A stretch of 64,000 nt of DNA from Antennarius striatus (taxonomy: Eukaryota; Chordata; Actinopteri; Lophiiformes; Antennariidae). The DNA lies in NCBI RefSeq assembly GCF_040054535.1, contig NC_090797.1, positions 820,001-884,000 of the forward strand. Direction: 5' to 3'. Below, piece by piece: positions 13,144 to 23,156 of this stretch (positions are counted from its first letter, which is position 1; each line of letters opens with the position of its first letter). Both the position numbers and the translations under genes were made by a program. The notes under the pieces are model-generated. The model did no database searches. It was not told where the DNA came from and was given only the letters and a program-made list of their open reading frames with translations.

Positions 13144-13573
13144 TTTGAGGTCACCACTTTGAAAACCATATAAGGAAAAATTTCTTTGAAGCTCAGCCAA
13201 TGAGGTGAGATTGTTCTGTAGCTTTGGGGCGGCAGTAATAAAGAATCTGTTCTTTAAACGGGACTCTGGTTCTGGTCCAGGTTCTGGTTCTGGTGTGTTG
13301 GTATTCCGTCTCATAGGAGGTTGTAATGGTCCAGGAGTCACAGGTGAACGTGACAGAACGTGCTGGAGCTTGAAGGAAAACCAGTGATGACATAACTCTG
13401 ACCTCTGACCCTGAAACCCTGCTGTGGATCCAGTGACCTGGTTGGTCGGGTCCTAGTGACCCGGAATCCTGTGTGTTTTTGTTCCAGGAACAACGTGAAC
13501 ATGAAGGACCTGAACAGGAACTTCCCCGACTACTTCACCAACAGAGAGAAGGATGAGAGGACGTGTGAGCCAG

Positions 13574-13655
<82 letters not shown>

Positions 13656-13817
13656 CATACCTGGAATTTAAATGTGATGTATTCCCTGCAGTAATTGGCT
13701 GTCATGTGATTTCAGGTCAGGGCTGTGATTGGCTGGTTGAAGACAGAGATGTTTGTTCTCTCTGCTAACCTACATGGAGGAGCTGTGGTGGCCAGTTACC
13801 CCTATGACAGCACAGGT

Positions 13818-13894
<77 letters not shown>

Positions 13895-14981
13895 CCATCT
13901 GTGTCTCCACTAAATCAACGTGTGTTTCAGGCAGCGTCGCCCCGGACAACGACGTGTTCGTTCACCTGGCCCAGACGTACTCCGTCAATCACAGGACCAT
14001 GCACCTGGAGCCGCCCTGTTGGACCGACCATTTTCCAAACGGCATCACCAACGGGTTCCAGTGGTACGCCGTGGCAGGTGAGGTTCTCGTCGTCCAATCA
14101 GGATCAGGAATCTTCGGAATTGTTTCGTGTCTGGAACCCAGGGCCAAACCCTCAGTAGCAGGACCGTCTGGGTGAACCGGTTCAGCTGGATCCGATCGAT
14201 TGATGAACTCAGAAGTCACAGACGGTTCCTGTCGCTGATGGGAACCTTGTTTCCAGGTGGGATGCAGGACTACAACTACGTGTGGGCCCAGTGTCTGGAG
14301 GTGACCCTGGAAGTGTCCTGCTGCAAGTATCCTCCGGAGGATCACCTTCCTGCGCTGTGGGACGACAACAGGAAGTCTCTGCTGGCCTACATAGAGCAGG
14401 TCCACCTGGGTCAGTACCCGCCCCCCCCGCCCCAGGTTGGGAACCCAACCAGGACCAGTACCCAATCATCACCAAATGACGTTTATGTTTGTGTGTTCAG
14501 GGGTCAAAGGTCTCGTGCTCGATGACAACGGAGTGCCGGTCCAGAACGCGACGGTGGAGGTCGAAGGTCGTACAACTCCGAAACCGTTCAAAACCAACCA
14601 GTACGGAGAATTCTACCGACTGCTGCTGGACGGGGAATACAACTTCATAGTGAGCAACACACTGGCCCCTAGTGGTGGAAACACTTACCCCTGGTGGTAG
14701 AAATGCACCTTTTCTCAGCTGGACTTTGGCCGGCTGGCCTCTGACCTTTGACCTCTGGTTGGCAGGTGACGTATCCGGGTCACGAGGTTCTGAGGGAGAC
14801 CCTGACCGTCATTAACCGTCCTGACGACTACTCCGCCATGACACACAACTTCCGCTTAAAGAAGATACGTCGCGTCATCAGAGACGACATGCATAACGGT
14901 GGTTCCTTAACCAGGCCTACGTGGGCAGGGCTAGGCGTGGGGCTGTACCTGGCGGTGGCGTTACGATCCCTGATTGGCTGA
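10220..14981 (+). CDS. cpm: Carboxypeptidase M (complete coding sequence, 9 exons)
   Basis: GPI-anchored M14 zinc carboxypeptidase that removes C-terminal Arg/Lys from extracellular peptides. Exons: 10220-10382, 11079-11176, 12563-12735, 13488-13575, 13716-13815, 13931-14077, 14257-14409, 14501-14649, 14766-14981; 428 codons plus stop (human about 443). The ATG at 10220 starts a Leu-rich signal peptide ending near CWTLDFRYH. Zinc ligands are in MHGNE (His84, Glu87) and ANLHGG (His194). The substrate-binding motif DLNRNFPD is near residue 155, and the catalytic Glu is in [10 protein letters not shown] (about 275). A transthyretin-like domain follows from [10 protein letters not shown]. The hydrophobic C-terminus ([17 protein letters not shown]) fits a GPI signal but is short and contains Arg. 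Several donors and acceptors touch CA/TG repeats. Confidence 0.95.
10400..10540. repeat. CPM intron 1 minisatellite (CTGTCTGATAACCCAC)
   Basis: Tandem copies of a 16-bp unit, with early copies ACCCGTCTGACGTCAC and later copies ACCTGTCTGATAACCC. It starts 20 bp after the exon 1 donor. Confidence 0.9.
10651..10746. repeat. (CA)n microsatellite, CPM intron 1
   Basis: About 96 bp of perfect CA repeats. Confidence 0.95.
11005..11051. repeat. (TG)n microsatellite near CPM exon 2 acceptor
   Basis: TG run ending about 27 bp before the acceptor at 11077-11078. Confidence 0.95.
11178..11254. repeat. (CA)n microsatellite on CPM exon 2 donor
   Basis: Begins at the GTACAC donor itself (exon ends 11176), so the donor's downstream bases are part of the repeat. 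Confidence 0.95.
11947..12012. repeat. (TG)n microsatellite, CPM intron 2
   Basis: About 66 bp of perfect TG repeats. Confidence 0.95.
12109..12151. repeat. Perfect 18-bp hairpin in CPM intron 2
   Basis: GTCGTCACGGCGACGTGT at 12109-12126 and its exact reverse complement at 12134-12151, with loop GAGGAGG. Imperfect pairing continues outward (GAAACCAGAC on the left against GTGTTGGTTTGAA on the right), so the full inverted repeat may be about 90 bp. Confidence 0.9.
12277..12326. repeat. (CA)n microsatellite, CPM intron 2
   Basis: About 50 bp of perfect CA repeats. Confidence 0.95.
12798..12870. repeat. Short GGTCGGTTGAGGTC-type repeat, CPM intron 3
   Basis: Five or so imperfect copies of GGTCGGTTGAGGT shortly after exon 3. 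Confidence 0.75.
12973..13039. repeat. (TG)n microsatellite, CPM intron 3
   Basis: About 67 bp of TG repeats; a second, shorter TG run follows at 13113-13141. Confidence 0.95.
13576..13653. repeat. (TG)n microsatellite forming the CPM exon 4 donor
   Basis: The exon ends in GAG at 13575 and the intron is (GT)n from its first base, so every possible donor GT lies inside the repeat. Confidence 0.95.
13820..13893. repeat. (CA)n microsatellite in 115-bp CPM intron 5
   Basis: Fills most of the intron between 13816 and 13930. Confidence 0.95.
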
Positions 14982-16371
14982 CTCCACCTGTCAGGAAACG
15001 GGACGACCAGCTGAGGTTTTGTTTTTCTACTGATCAAATGAATATCAAACTGATTTTTTTTCTGACTTAACTGTATGTTTGAAGAGGGGGTGTGGCCTGT
15101 CCTCGCTAACCGAGTAGCATGGGAAGCGAAGGGGCGTCGGCCCCCCACAGGGCGACTGGTCTCGTCCACAGAAGAGAGAAATGGTTTAATGGGAAACATG
15201 AAGATTTTTATTAACACAGTCTATGAAGTCAAATTTTTGCTGCGTTAAAGGGCTAAAGGTAGTTAGCGACTTCGCATGTTAGCAGCTAGGAATTAAGCTA
15301 GCAATTGTCAGCCACGAAAGCTGGGTTAGCATTTGTTCTGTGACAATGAGGAACTCTTTATCGTTAAAAAGACGAGCTTTTTTAGAAAATCCAAAGTAAT
15401 CGGAAACCGAACAACGGCTAAGCTAAGCTAGCTGAAATAATTATCAAATTCTAGATCAATTCATTTTTTAAATTGTTTTTTTAATTATTGAAATTAACAT
15501 TCAACTACCAAAGCTTAAAGACCAAAGTAATGTTTCAGTTTTTCAACACAAATAGCCTTGATTTGCTAATTTTTAATTAGCCTGTTTGCTACATGTTTAG
15601 CAACAACTAAAGAATTTAAAATGTTTTAAAATCAGATTTTAGTTTTTAAAGCGGCACAGAATCTGGTTATGGACATGTTCGTATTTCTAACCAGGTGTTA
15701 AAATACAATATAAAGTCTAAATGTGACGATGCTAACGCTAATGCTACACAACAATCAGCAGCTCTCTAAGATGCATTTGATTTTTATTATCTAACGGTTG
15801 ATCCCTTAAGAAACCTCAGCACGTATCTGTTTTAAGATTCGTTAGCCTTAAGCTAAGCTAACAGACAATTCTCTGCCTCATTAGAGATTAAACCCAATGA
15901 AAATAAATCTTTGTTTATTTCAGTGATTATGATGATCAGTTTTTATTTAATAACTTAATCTCTTTCAGTACTGTTATGGTTTAATTAAAACTTTTTCTTC
16001 TGGATTTTTGGTTTCAGGTTTGCATCCCGTTAAGTTAACATTTATTCTACTGATTGTTGCTAAATGCTAATTAGCTGCTAAAAGCTAATTCAACCTTAAT
16101 AATGCTACTTTGCCAAACTGTCACCACCCGCCGCCGTTATTATCAGGTTTAACTCGTCGCTGCCCTCCGGTGGATGCGTGGGTTTATGCAGGCCTCCAGT
16201 TACATATTTATTTTTATACGCAGAAAAATGACCTTTCCTGGTGTTGGACTTCCTGTTTATGTCCCAAAGCTTTATGGGAACTGTAGTTCTAACTGATAAG
16301 TATTACCCGTCAAATAGAAGTAAAATAAATTCAGATGAGGTTTGCGACTGGAAATGATAACCAGTATCCTG

Positions 16372-16436
16372 TAGAGAGTACAGGAAGTGCCTGTAGGTAG
16401 TACAGGAAGTACCTGCAGGCAGTACAGGAAGTACTT
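16372..16436. repeat. Short TACAGGAAGTACCTG tandem repeat
   Basis: About three copies of a roughly 24-bp unit containing TACAGGAAGTRCCTG. Confidence 0.8.
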
Positions 16437-17479
16437 TCACCCTGGCTTTCAGGTGTGAAGCTTCTTTTGGTCAGGTAACGTCCTGAAACACGGCGGCCTT
16501 CTGCACAATAGACTTTATTTGCCAGTTTTTTCTATTTTTGTACCGTTGATTGATTGTTACTTCCTCGAGAAACCACCCTGTTGGTCACATGACCGAATTC
16601 TACCTGATGTAAACTCACTGCTGAACATTAAAAGGTGAAGGATGATGAATCACGTGGTGTTGGCGGTCGTTCAATCAGACGCATCGTTGTGGTTTGGTTT
16701 GTGGTGTTTCATCTGTTTCTGCAGGTTCTGTGACGAAGGATTCCTCCTCCTCCTCGGTGAGTATCTGAACATGTCTGTCTGTACTCCTCTAGGGGTAGAA
16801 CTTTAGAATCGGCTGGTGTGAGTTGTGTTCAAATGTAAGCGCTCGTAGAACGTGGAGGTAGTGACAACACTGCCCCCTGGTGTTCCTTGTGGAGAACTAC
16901 ACTACTGGAACTTTTTTAATGTTTTCTCGGAGCAGTTTGTGAATTTAAAATTCAGAGAAATGTTTCGGCGGGATATCATGTCCATGGAGATGTCAAATTT
17001 TTATGGGTTTTTCTCGACCGAATCACATAAAAAACCTCCTGATGGATTTTAATTATTTTATTTGGCCAGGATTAGCTTCCGTTCTCCCGTCCAATCAGAT
17101 TCAAGAGTCGCCAGCGAGTTAAAATAGTTTATTATGATCACATGACTAAAAGCAGTTCCTTCATGGTTCTGAACGGGTCGCTTCACATTCATCTGGGTTC
17201 AGCTTCACAGTTTAATACGACCAAAAGTCTGTATGCCCCCCGGGGTTAAAACAGCAGCGTCTTCTTTGGGGGGGGGGGGTGACAGGAAGCGGCTCAGTCC
17301 AGTCCTTCCTGGTTCTCCAAGATCGGATCTGAGGACACAAATTAAATCAGCGGGACGGGACTTAAACCCCCCAATCAGAGAGACTCTCCTGGAGAAGACA
17401 CACCTGTAGGGGGCGGGGCTACACACACGACAGGAAGACAGCTAAAGAACAGGTGGAACAAACATCCCTTCAAACTTTT

Positions 17480-17660
17480 GTTACCTGTCGCTGTGTCACC
17501 TGTCTGTGTCACCTGTCTGTGTCACCTGTCTGTGTCACCTGTCTGTGTCACCTGTCGTTACCTGTCTCTGTGTCACGTGTCTGTGTCACCTGTCGTTACC
17601 TGTCTCTGTGTCACCTGTCGGTACTTGTCGCTGTGTCACCTGTCGTTACCTGTCAGTGTG
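17480..17660. repeat. GTCACCTGTCTGT minisatellite
   Basis: About a dozen copies of 13-bp TGTGTCACCTGTC, mixed with a variant carrying CGTTACCTGTC. Open frames through it encode VSPVCVTCLCHL-like repeats and are not real proteins. Confidence 0.9.
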
Positions 17661-18212
17661 CTGCTGATGTTGGGGGGCGACACAATCAGCACGGCACTGC
17701 CAGACGATATCCCAGAATGCACCACGGGTGCCTCGACGGGGGAGGAACTCAGCTCCTGACACAGAGAATTCGATGTAATCTGATTACTTTCTTTCAGGAA
17801 AACAATTGTTCTTAAAGATTGAGATTAACTGACCATCGTCTCCTAATCTCAGAATACTAATACTTTAATTTTTTTATAAAACTGATTTCATGACCACAGA
17901 ACTCATTTTTTTACATTCGCTTTAATCAAAATAATTTCTTTTTGATAAATTTCCTTTTTTTAAATCTTGTTTCATTTTCCTTTCAAAATAATGACAATCT
18001 CAGAACATTTATTTATTTTACTATTTAAATCATAACAGTGAATATTAATCCACTTTATTAGTATTAATATTAGTCTACTGGTGGTTTTCTGTCAAGCTGC
18101 ACCAAAATAAAATTTGAAATTTTCTTTACATTAAAGAGACGAAAAAAAAAATCAGAATTTTACAACAAAAAATTTTACAAAAAGGAAAATAAACTTTTGG
18201 ATGCAGCGCCTT

Positions 18213-20887
18213 TCAAATTAAAAGCACGTGTACAACCATCACATCGGACAAACGGCCACACGCTCGTACTTTGTCGCTGAAGCTGTCCGTCATTGGCTCC
18301 TGGGTTTCCGTGACGACGCCCTCCGACCCTTCCAGGAGACTCGTGGCTTCCAGCTGGTCGTCCTGGCCCCGCCCCTCCGTCTCCACCACCAGCTGCGATT
18401 GGGCGAGCGGGTCTGATGAGGCGGAGTCCGACGTGACCGTCTGGATGATGACGCCGTCGCTGGAGCAGAGTCCGTCCGTCTGAGGTGGGCGGGGCAGGGG
18501 GAGGAGTTAACCGCTGAGTAAACAAACATGGCCGCCAGGCATTGCTTTGTGAGGACTCACCGACAGGCTGTGGAGGATGATGTGTTCGTGGGAGGAGGGG
18601 GAGGAGCCTGTCGTTAGGGTGACTGTGCTGTTATTGGCTAAACTGAGCGGGAGGCCCTGATTGGACGCGGTCTGGATGTAGTAGGTCCCTGGGGTGCCGG
18701 TGGGCTGCAGGTGGAAGGACTGGACAGGAAACACAATGTTAAAGGATGCTAACCGCTGAGAGTTTATCGTCGCCGTGGAAACCATCTGAGCTCACAGGCA
18801 GGATCTCAAAGGTCTGCAGGGCGCCGGCGTTCAGCGTGATGGTCTCCGCGTCGCTGGCGGCGGCGACGGATGAATCTGAAGCTGACAGAGAAACGGGACA
18901 GACGTCAGCGGAAACACCGTGGTCGGCGTAGGGAGCGTGGCGCCGCCCCCCCGGCGAGGCTCACCCAGGTGCGTGAACTGCAGCGGGATTTGGACGGGAA
19001 TCTGCAGCGCCGCCACGGAGCCGGAGGCGGGGCTCCCGCCGCTCTCCTCCAATCGGGTGAGCCGGATCTGCACCGAAGACGAGGAGGAGGAGGAGGGGCT
19101 TCCTGGTCCGGACGACGACTGCGACGCCACGAGCTCCTGGAGGCCGTTCAGGAGGACTGGAGAAGAAACGCGTTAGAAGGAGGAGAAGAAGAAAGAAACC
19201 AGGATGGAGGAGGGGGCGTGGCGCCGCACCGCTAAAGGGGATCTCCTTGTGATTGGCTACTTGTCTCTTGATGCTCCACCACTTAGATCGCAGCCACTGA
19301 GGTGACCGGACGCTGCTCCACCCACCGGCTAGCTCCTCCCACCGGATTTCATTCTCATCTTTCACCTCCAGCTCCGAGATCCTGAAACACGTGGTCACAG
19401 GTGGGCGTGGCTTACACACACACACACACACACACACACACCCACACACACACACCTGCGGATCAGGTTCAGGTCGTCGTCCTTCATCCACTCCGTTCCT
19501 CCGCTATGTTTCCAGTTCAGGTAGTTGAGCCACTTGGAGCGACACTGCTTCTCTGAGCGCGTGCGAACCTGGTCGGCCACCGTCGCCCAGGAAACGCCCC
19601 CGGTCACCGCCGACCCCGGCGTGACCCCCGCCATCTCGTACACCACCTCGGCCAGACGCCGCTCCTCGTCCTCGCTCCATTTACCTGTCGGCGGACGGGA
19701 TTGGTTGTTTTTTTTAAAAACCGTTAGCGCCGCCTGGCACCCTGAGCGTCGTCTGTCAGGCTGACCCGTGTTGCAGGTGTCCTTCATCAGGCGGCAGCGG
19801 TCCTTCACCGAGGAGGCGCTGCGCCCCAGAGCGGCGCCGATGGTCGCCCAGTCGTTCCCGTGTTTCTGCCTCAGCCTGAAAACCAGAGTTTTAGGTTTTT
19901 AAAACATTTCCTGTCATTTTTTTTTAAACTTTAAAAATATTTTTTTGACTCACGATTTCAGCTTGTCGATCTCCTCCGGCGTGTACCTGTAAAGAAGCAG
20001 AGCGCCATTGGCCACGTGGAAGCTGCTAGCGTTCGTGCGGCGCCCGTCTGAACTCACTTGCCCACGTGGTTGCGGTTGTCGTACATCCTCAGGACGCGGC
20101 GGTAGACGGCGAACAGCGGCCGGTTCAGGCCCAGCGCCACCGAGCGGTAGAAGTCCTTCCTCTCCTCCTTCGACATCTCGAAGATGATCTCCGCCGGGTC
20201 GTCGATGCCCCGCCCCTGGAGGCGGAGACGCGAGTCAGACGCGTCACCGTGGAGACGCCGCGTGGCATTTACATCCCGTTAGCAACGCCGTTAGCGTACC
20301 TTCACGTAGCGATCGATGTTGCTGATCAGGATGTCGATCTCCTCTTTGGACCACATGCCCTGCTTCCACTTGTGACCTGGAGACAAGAGCGGTTACCAGG
20401 GGTTACCAGGGGTTACTAGAGGTTACTTGATTGGATTAATTTATCCCAAATTAACACGTTGAAGCAGAATCAACAGATGTAAAAATAGACTTAAAAATAA
20501 AAATAAAACTAAGACGAATAAAAGAATAGATTTACATTAGATGAAGAATATACTTTAAGTCTATACATTAAAGATGTACAATAAAGTGTGTGAGATTTTA
20601 TGTTCATAAGCGTAACCAAACAACTACTAGAGGTCATAAAAGTTTAATAACTTTACATAAAAGTTGAATAAAAATAAAAGCAATAGAAGAAAATAAAATT
20701 GAATAAATGAATAAAAACAATTATAAATTTAAAAAAGACATTAAATCCTGGGATTATATTCAGGAGTCAGAATCATGACAAAAAAACCAACAAAAAACCA
20801 ACTACGTCTCAGACTAGCGCCCCCTGCTGCTGTGGAGGGTCTCTGCCTCGTGTTGTGTTCAGGAGCAGCTGTTATGTCTGCTTTGTG

Positions 20888-20936
<49 letters not shown>

Positions 20937-21580
20937 AGACCACCTTTGTTTGCCAGTGTGTCTTTATCTTCTTTGGTGGTGAACCAGGCCTGACTGACGG
21001 GCGACACCTCTGCTTTCTGATTGGGCGAGGGCGGCTCCTCCTCTTCCTCCTGCAGAATCTGAGCACAGAAACATCCGTCTGACCTTTAACCTTCACGCGG
21101 GCAGCAGAGGAACACGAGCGACGCACCTGAATCTGAGCCACGCCCTCCTCGGACAGGTCGGCGTCGGCCGTGGCCGTCATCGTCACCTCGAAGCCTTCGT
21201 CGCCCTCCGACACTGAGGCCAAACAGAAAGCGGTTAATCTCACCTGGAGCGTCATCGTGATGGGCGTGACCTTAGGGGTGTTTCACCTGGTAAGGTGACC
21301 ACAGAGAAGTGGGGCGGAGCCACCGGGTCGTCCTGCTGGTCAGCAGACAGACGCAGCTTCTTCTGGAGCGGCTCGGAGTCCTCGTCTAGAAACACGTTCA
21401 CACCAACGCCGGTTACAGTTATTGTTGTTTTTATGGAGTGAGAACATCAGGGGGGCGGGGGAGGACACCTTTGGAGGGGGAGCAGTGCAGGATGATGCTC
21501 CCGTCCCGGTCCTGGGTCAGCGTGACCGACTTGATGGTTTCTATCACCGAGTCTTTGTCCTCCTCCGCAGCCGAGCTCAT
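18213..21580 (-). CDS. dmtf1: Cyclin-D-binding Myb-like transcription factor 1 (complete coding sequence, 14 exons)
   Basis: Nuclear Myb-type DNA-binding factor that binds D cyclins and, in mammals, activates the ARF-p53 axis. Exons in transcript order: 21580-21469, 21385-21287, 21212-21127, 21058-20944, 20376-20300, 20215-20058, 19986-19954, 19875-19766, 19684-19456, 19381-19230, 19156-18965, 18881-18796, 18719-18561, 18479-18213. These give 624 codons plus stop with frame kept at all 13 junctions. The start is MSSAAEEDKDSVIETIKSVT; conserved blocks include AWFTTKEDKDTL, MWSKEEIDILI, LNRPLFAVYRRVLRMYDNRNH, KHGNDWATIGAALGRSASSV and QCRSKWLNYLNWK. Three Myb/SANT repeats cover roughly residues 160-390. 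The C-terminal region (FEILPSFHLQPTGTPGTYYI) is family-like but ends early compared with human (about 760 residues). Confidence 0.97.
19414..19455. repeat. (CA)n microsatellite at a DMTF1 donor
   Basis: On the gene strand this is a (TG)n run that starts at the donor of the exon ending at 19456. Confidence 0.95.
20377..20943. other. DMTF1 intron with AT-rich core
   Basis: Largest DMTF1 coding intron (567 bp): a GGTTACCAGG triplication at 20391-20420, AT-rich sequence with many AATAAA-like words, and a (TG)n run at 20890-20935. Nothing gene-like is seen. Confidence 0.7.
20890..20935. repeat. (TG)n microsatellite, DMTF1 intron
   Basis: About 46 bp of TG repeats, nine bases from the exon donor edge at 20944. 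Confidence 0.95.
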
Positions 21581-23156
21581 CCTGATCCTGCTGATGGGGG
21601 GGGGGGAACACCTGATGACATCATTAGATTACATCATCAGGTCTGGAACGCATCGGGGTCGGACCCGGGTCACATTCTGGATCTGGTCTGTGCTGACCTG
21701 AGGTCAGATTGTTATTCTTCTAGAATAATGAGACCAATGTGATCCAGATTCTAGGACCAGGGTTCCTGGAGTCACGTGATCAGGGTCAGCCAATCAGGGG
21801 GCTGATAGTTCGTGGGTCTAGATGTGGGGAACATCCAGCTTGACAGAAACAACCCAACAGATTCCACTGGGAACCAGCAAACCAGCCGGGATTGACCATA
21901 ATTAATGGAATGTGTTGTGTTTTGGTGTAAACTACGGAAGCCGAATTGAAGACTAGATCACATTTAAAGTTTTTATTCATTCTATAAACCCGTACTGGAT
22001 TTATTTCCTGACATTTCCCCTCTTCATGTAGAGTCCGTTCGTTTTTGAACGGAGTCCGGTGTGGATTCACGTTAGCATCCCTGAGGCGGACAAAGACTGA
22101 ACGACGGGAATCGGCGGGACTCCGGAAACAACGCAAACCGTCCCGGTGAAGAGCACTGGACGTTTTTAACGCTGCTCCCGGGAGGCGGACGGGGCCCGCC
22201 GGTGCTGAAGCTAACCGTCCGTAACGCGGCCAAAAGGCGACAAATCTCCGGCGCCATGTTCACAAGGTGAAGCTTGTGGCGTCCGTGCGGTTCTGACGGT
22301 GTTCCGGCTCTTTGCCGGGTCCTGTCCGCCAGGTGAGCCTCCGGTGAGCCGCCTCCGGCTCCCGCCGCCGAACACAAAGTGTATTTTACTGATGATTCGG
22401 TTACTTACTTCCTGTTTTCGGTCCGGGGACTTGTGAGTTACCAGGATGGAGGTAAATGCCAGGATGGAGGCTCGGCCGTCTGAGGGCCGGCGGGTTGCCA
22501 GGTCGGAGGATTATCAGGAAAATGGCAGAGCGTCCGATTCCACTTTTATCTTTAATCCAACGAGTTATAGTTCTCGTTTGTTAGTGATATCTGTAACTAC
22601 AAGATAAACATAAAATAACAACGTATTGGTAACTATTTGAAGAAACCATGTAAATTGACAAAAAGAGTGTAATTCATCTTGTGAGATTTTTAGACATAAT
22701 TTACAACACTCTTTGAAGGTGAATTATTAGCATTAGTACTAATGTTGAATCTAATTTTACATCTGATGCATGAGCGGTTGTTGAGAAATTTAAAATTGCG
22801 AGAAGGACCCTGAGATACAATTAAACTCTACTTGGAGAAACCATTTGCGTTTTCATGTGAATCTGGCAACCCTGCTGTTGTCTTGTGAAATGTGTCCGGA
22901 TAACAACGAGTAAAGTTAAACGATTAATTTATTTAAATTACGTCATTTTCATTGTCAAACATTTTTTTTAAACTTACAAATTCATTTTTTAAGTTTTAAT
23001 AAATATTATTAAAATGACACAATGTCGAGAATAAAGCGAGTAATGTGGAGACAACAATAGTTCCTCTGCTGTTTAGGTCGGAACATTTTCAGCGACGGAC
23101 GAAACCTGCAAGCTGCTAAAATCCAAATCGTGTTTTGCAGCTGCTGTGGTTCAGAC
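21581..23156. promoter_or_regulatory. Divergent DMTF1 / CWF19L1 upstream region
   Basis: 1.58 kb between the two start codons of head-to-head genes. 22070-22500 is the most CG-rich part and includes GCGCCATGTT at 22251, a match to the YY1-type CGCCATNTT word often found at housekeeping and bidirectional promoters. Non-coding first exons of both genes probably lie here but cannot be placed. A minus-strand ATG at 22258 opens a 60-codon frame (starting MAPEICRLL) that I do not recognise; it may be 5' UTR. Confidence 0.5.

Larger units (their letters stand above)
14982..18212. other. CPM 3' flank and intergenic region; no gene recognised
   Basis: AT-rich and GCTAA-rich sequence between convergent CPM and DMTF1. 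AATAAA words for CPM occur near 15900 and 16324, and ATTAAA near 16628. A TTTATT word at 18010 gives a DMTF1-strand AATAAA about 200 bp past its stop. 16726-16756 has an acceptor-like and a donor-like edge (CTGCAG...GTGAGT) but no supported coding content. The ORF at 16852-17052 shows no family features. Confidence 0.6.
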
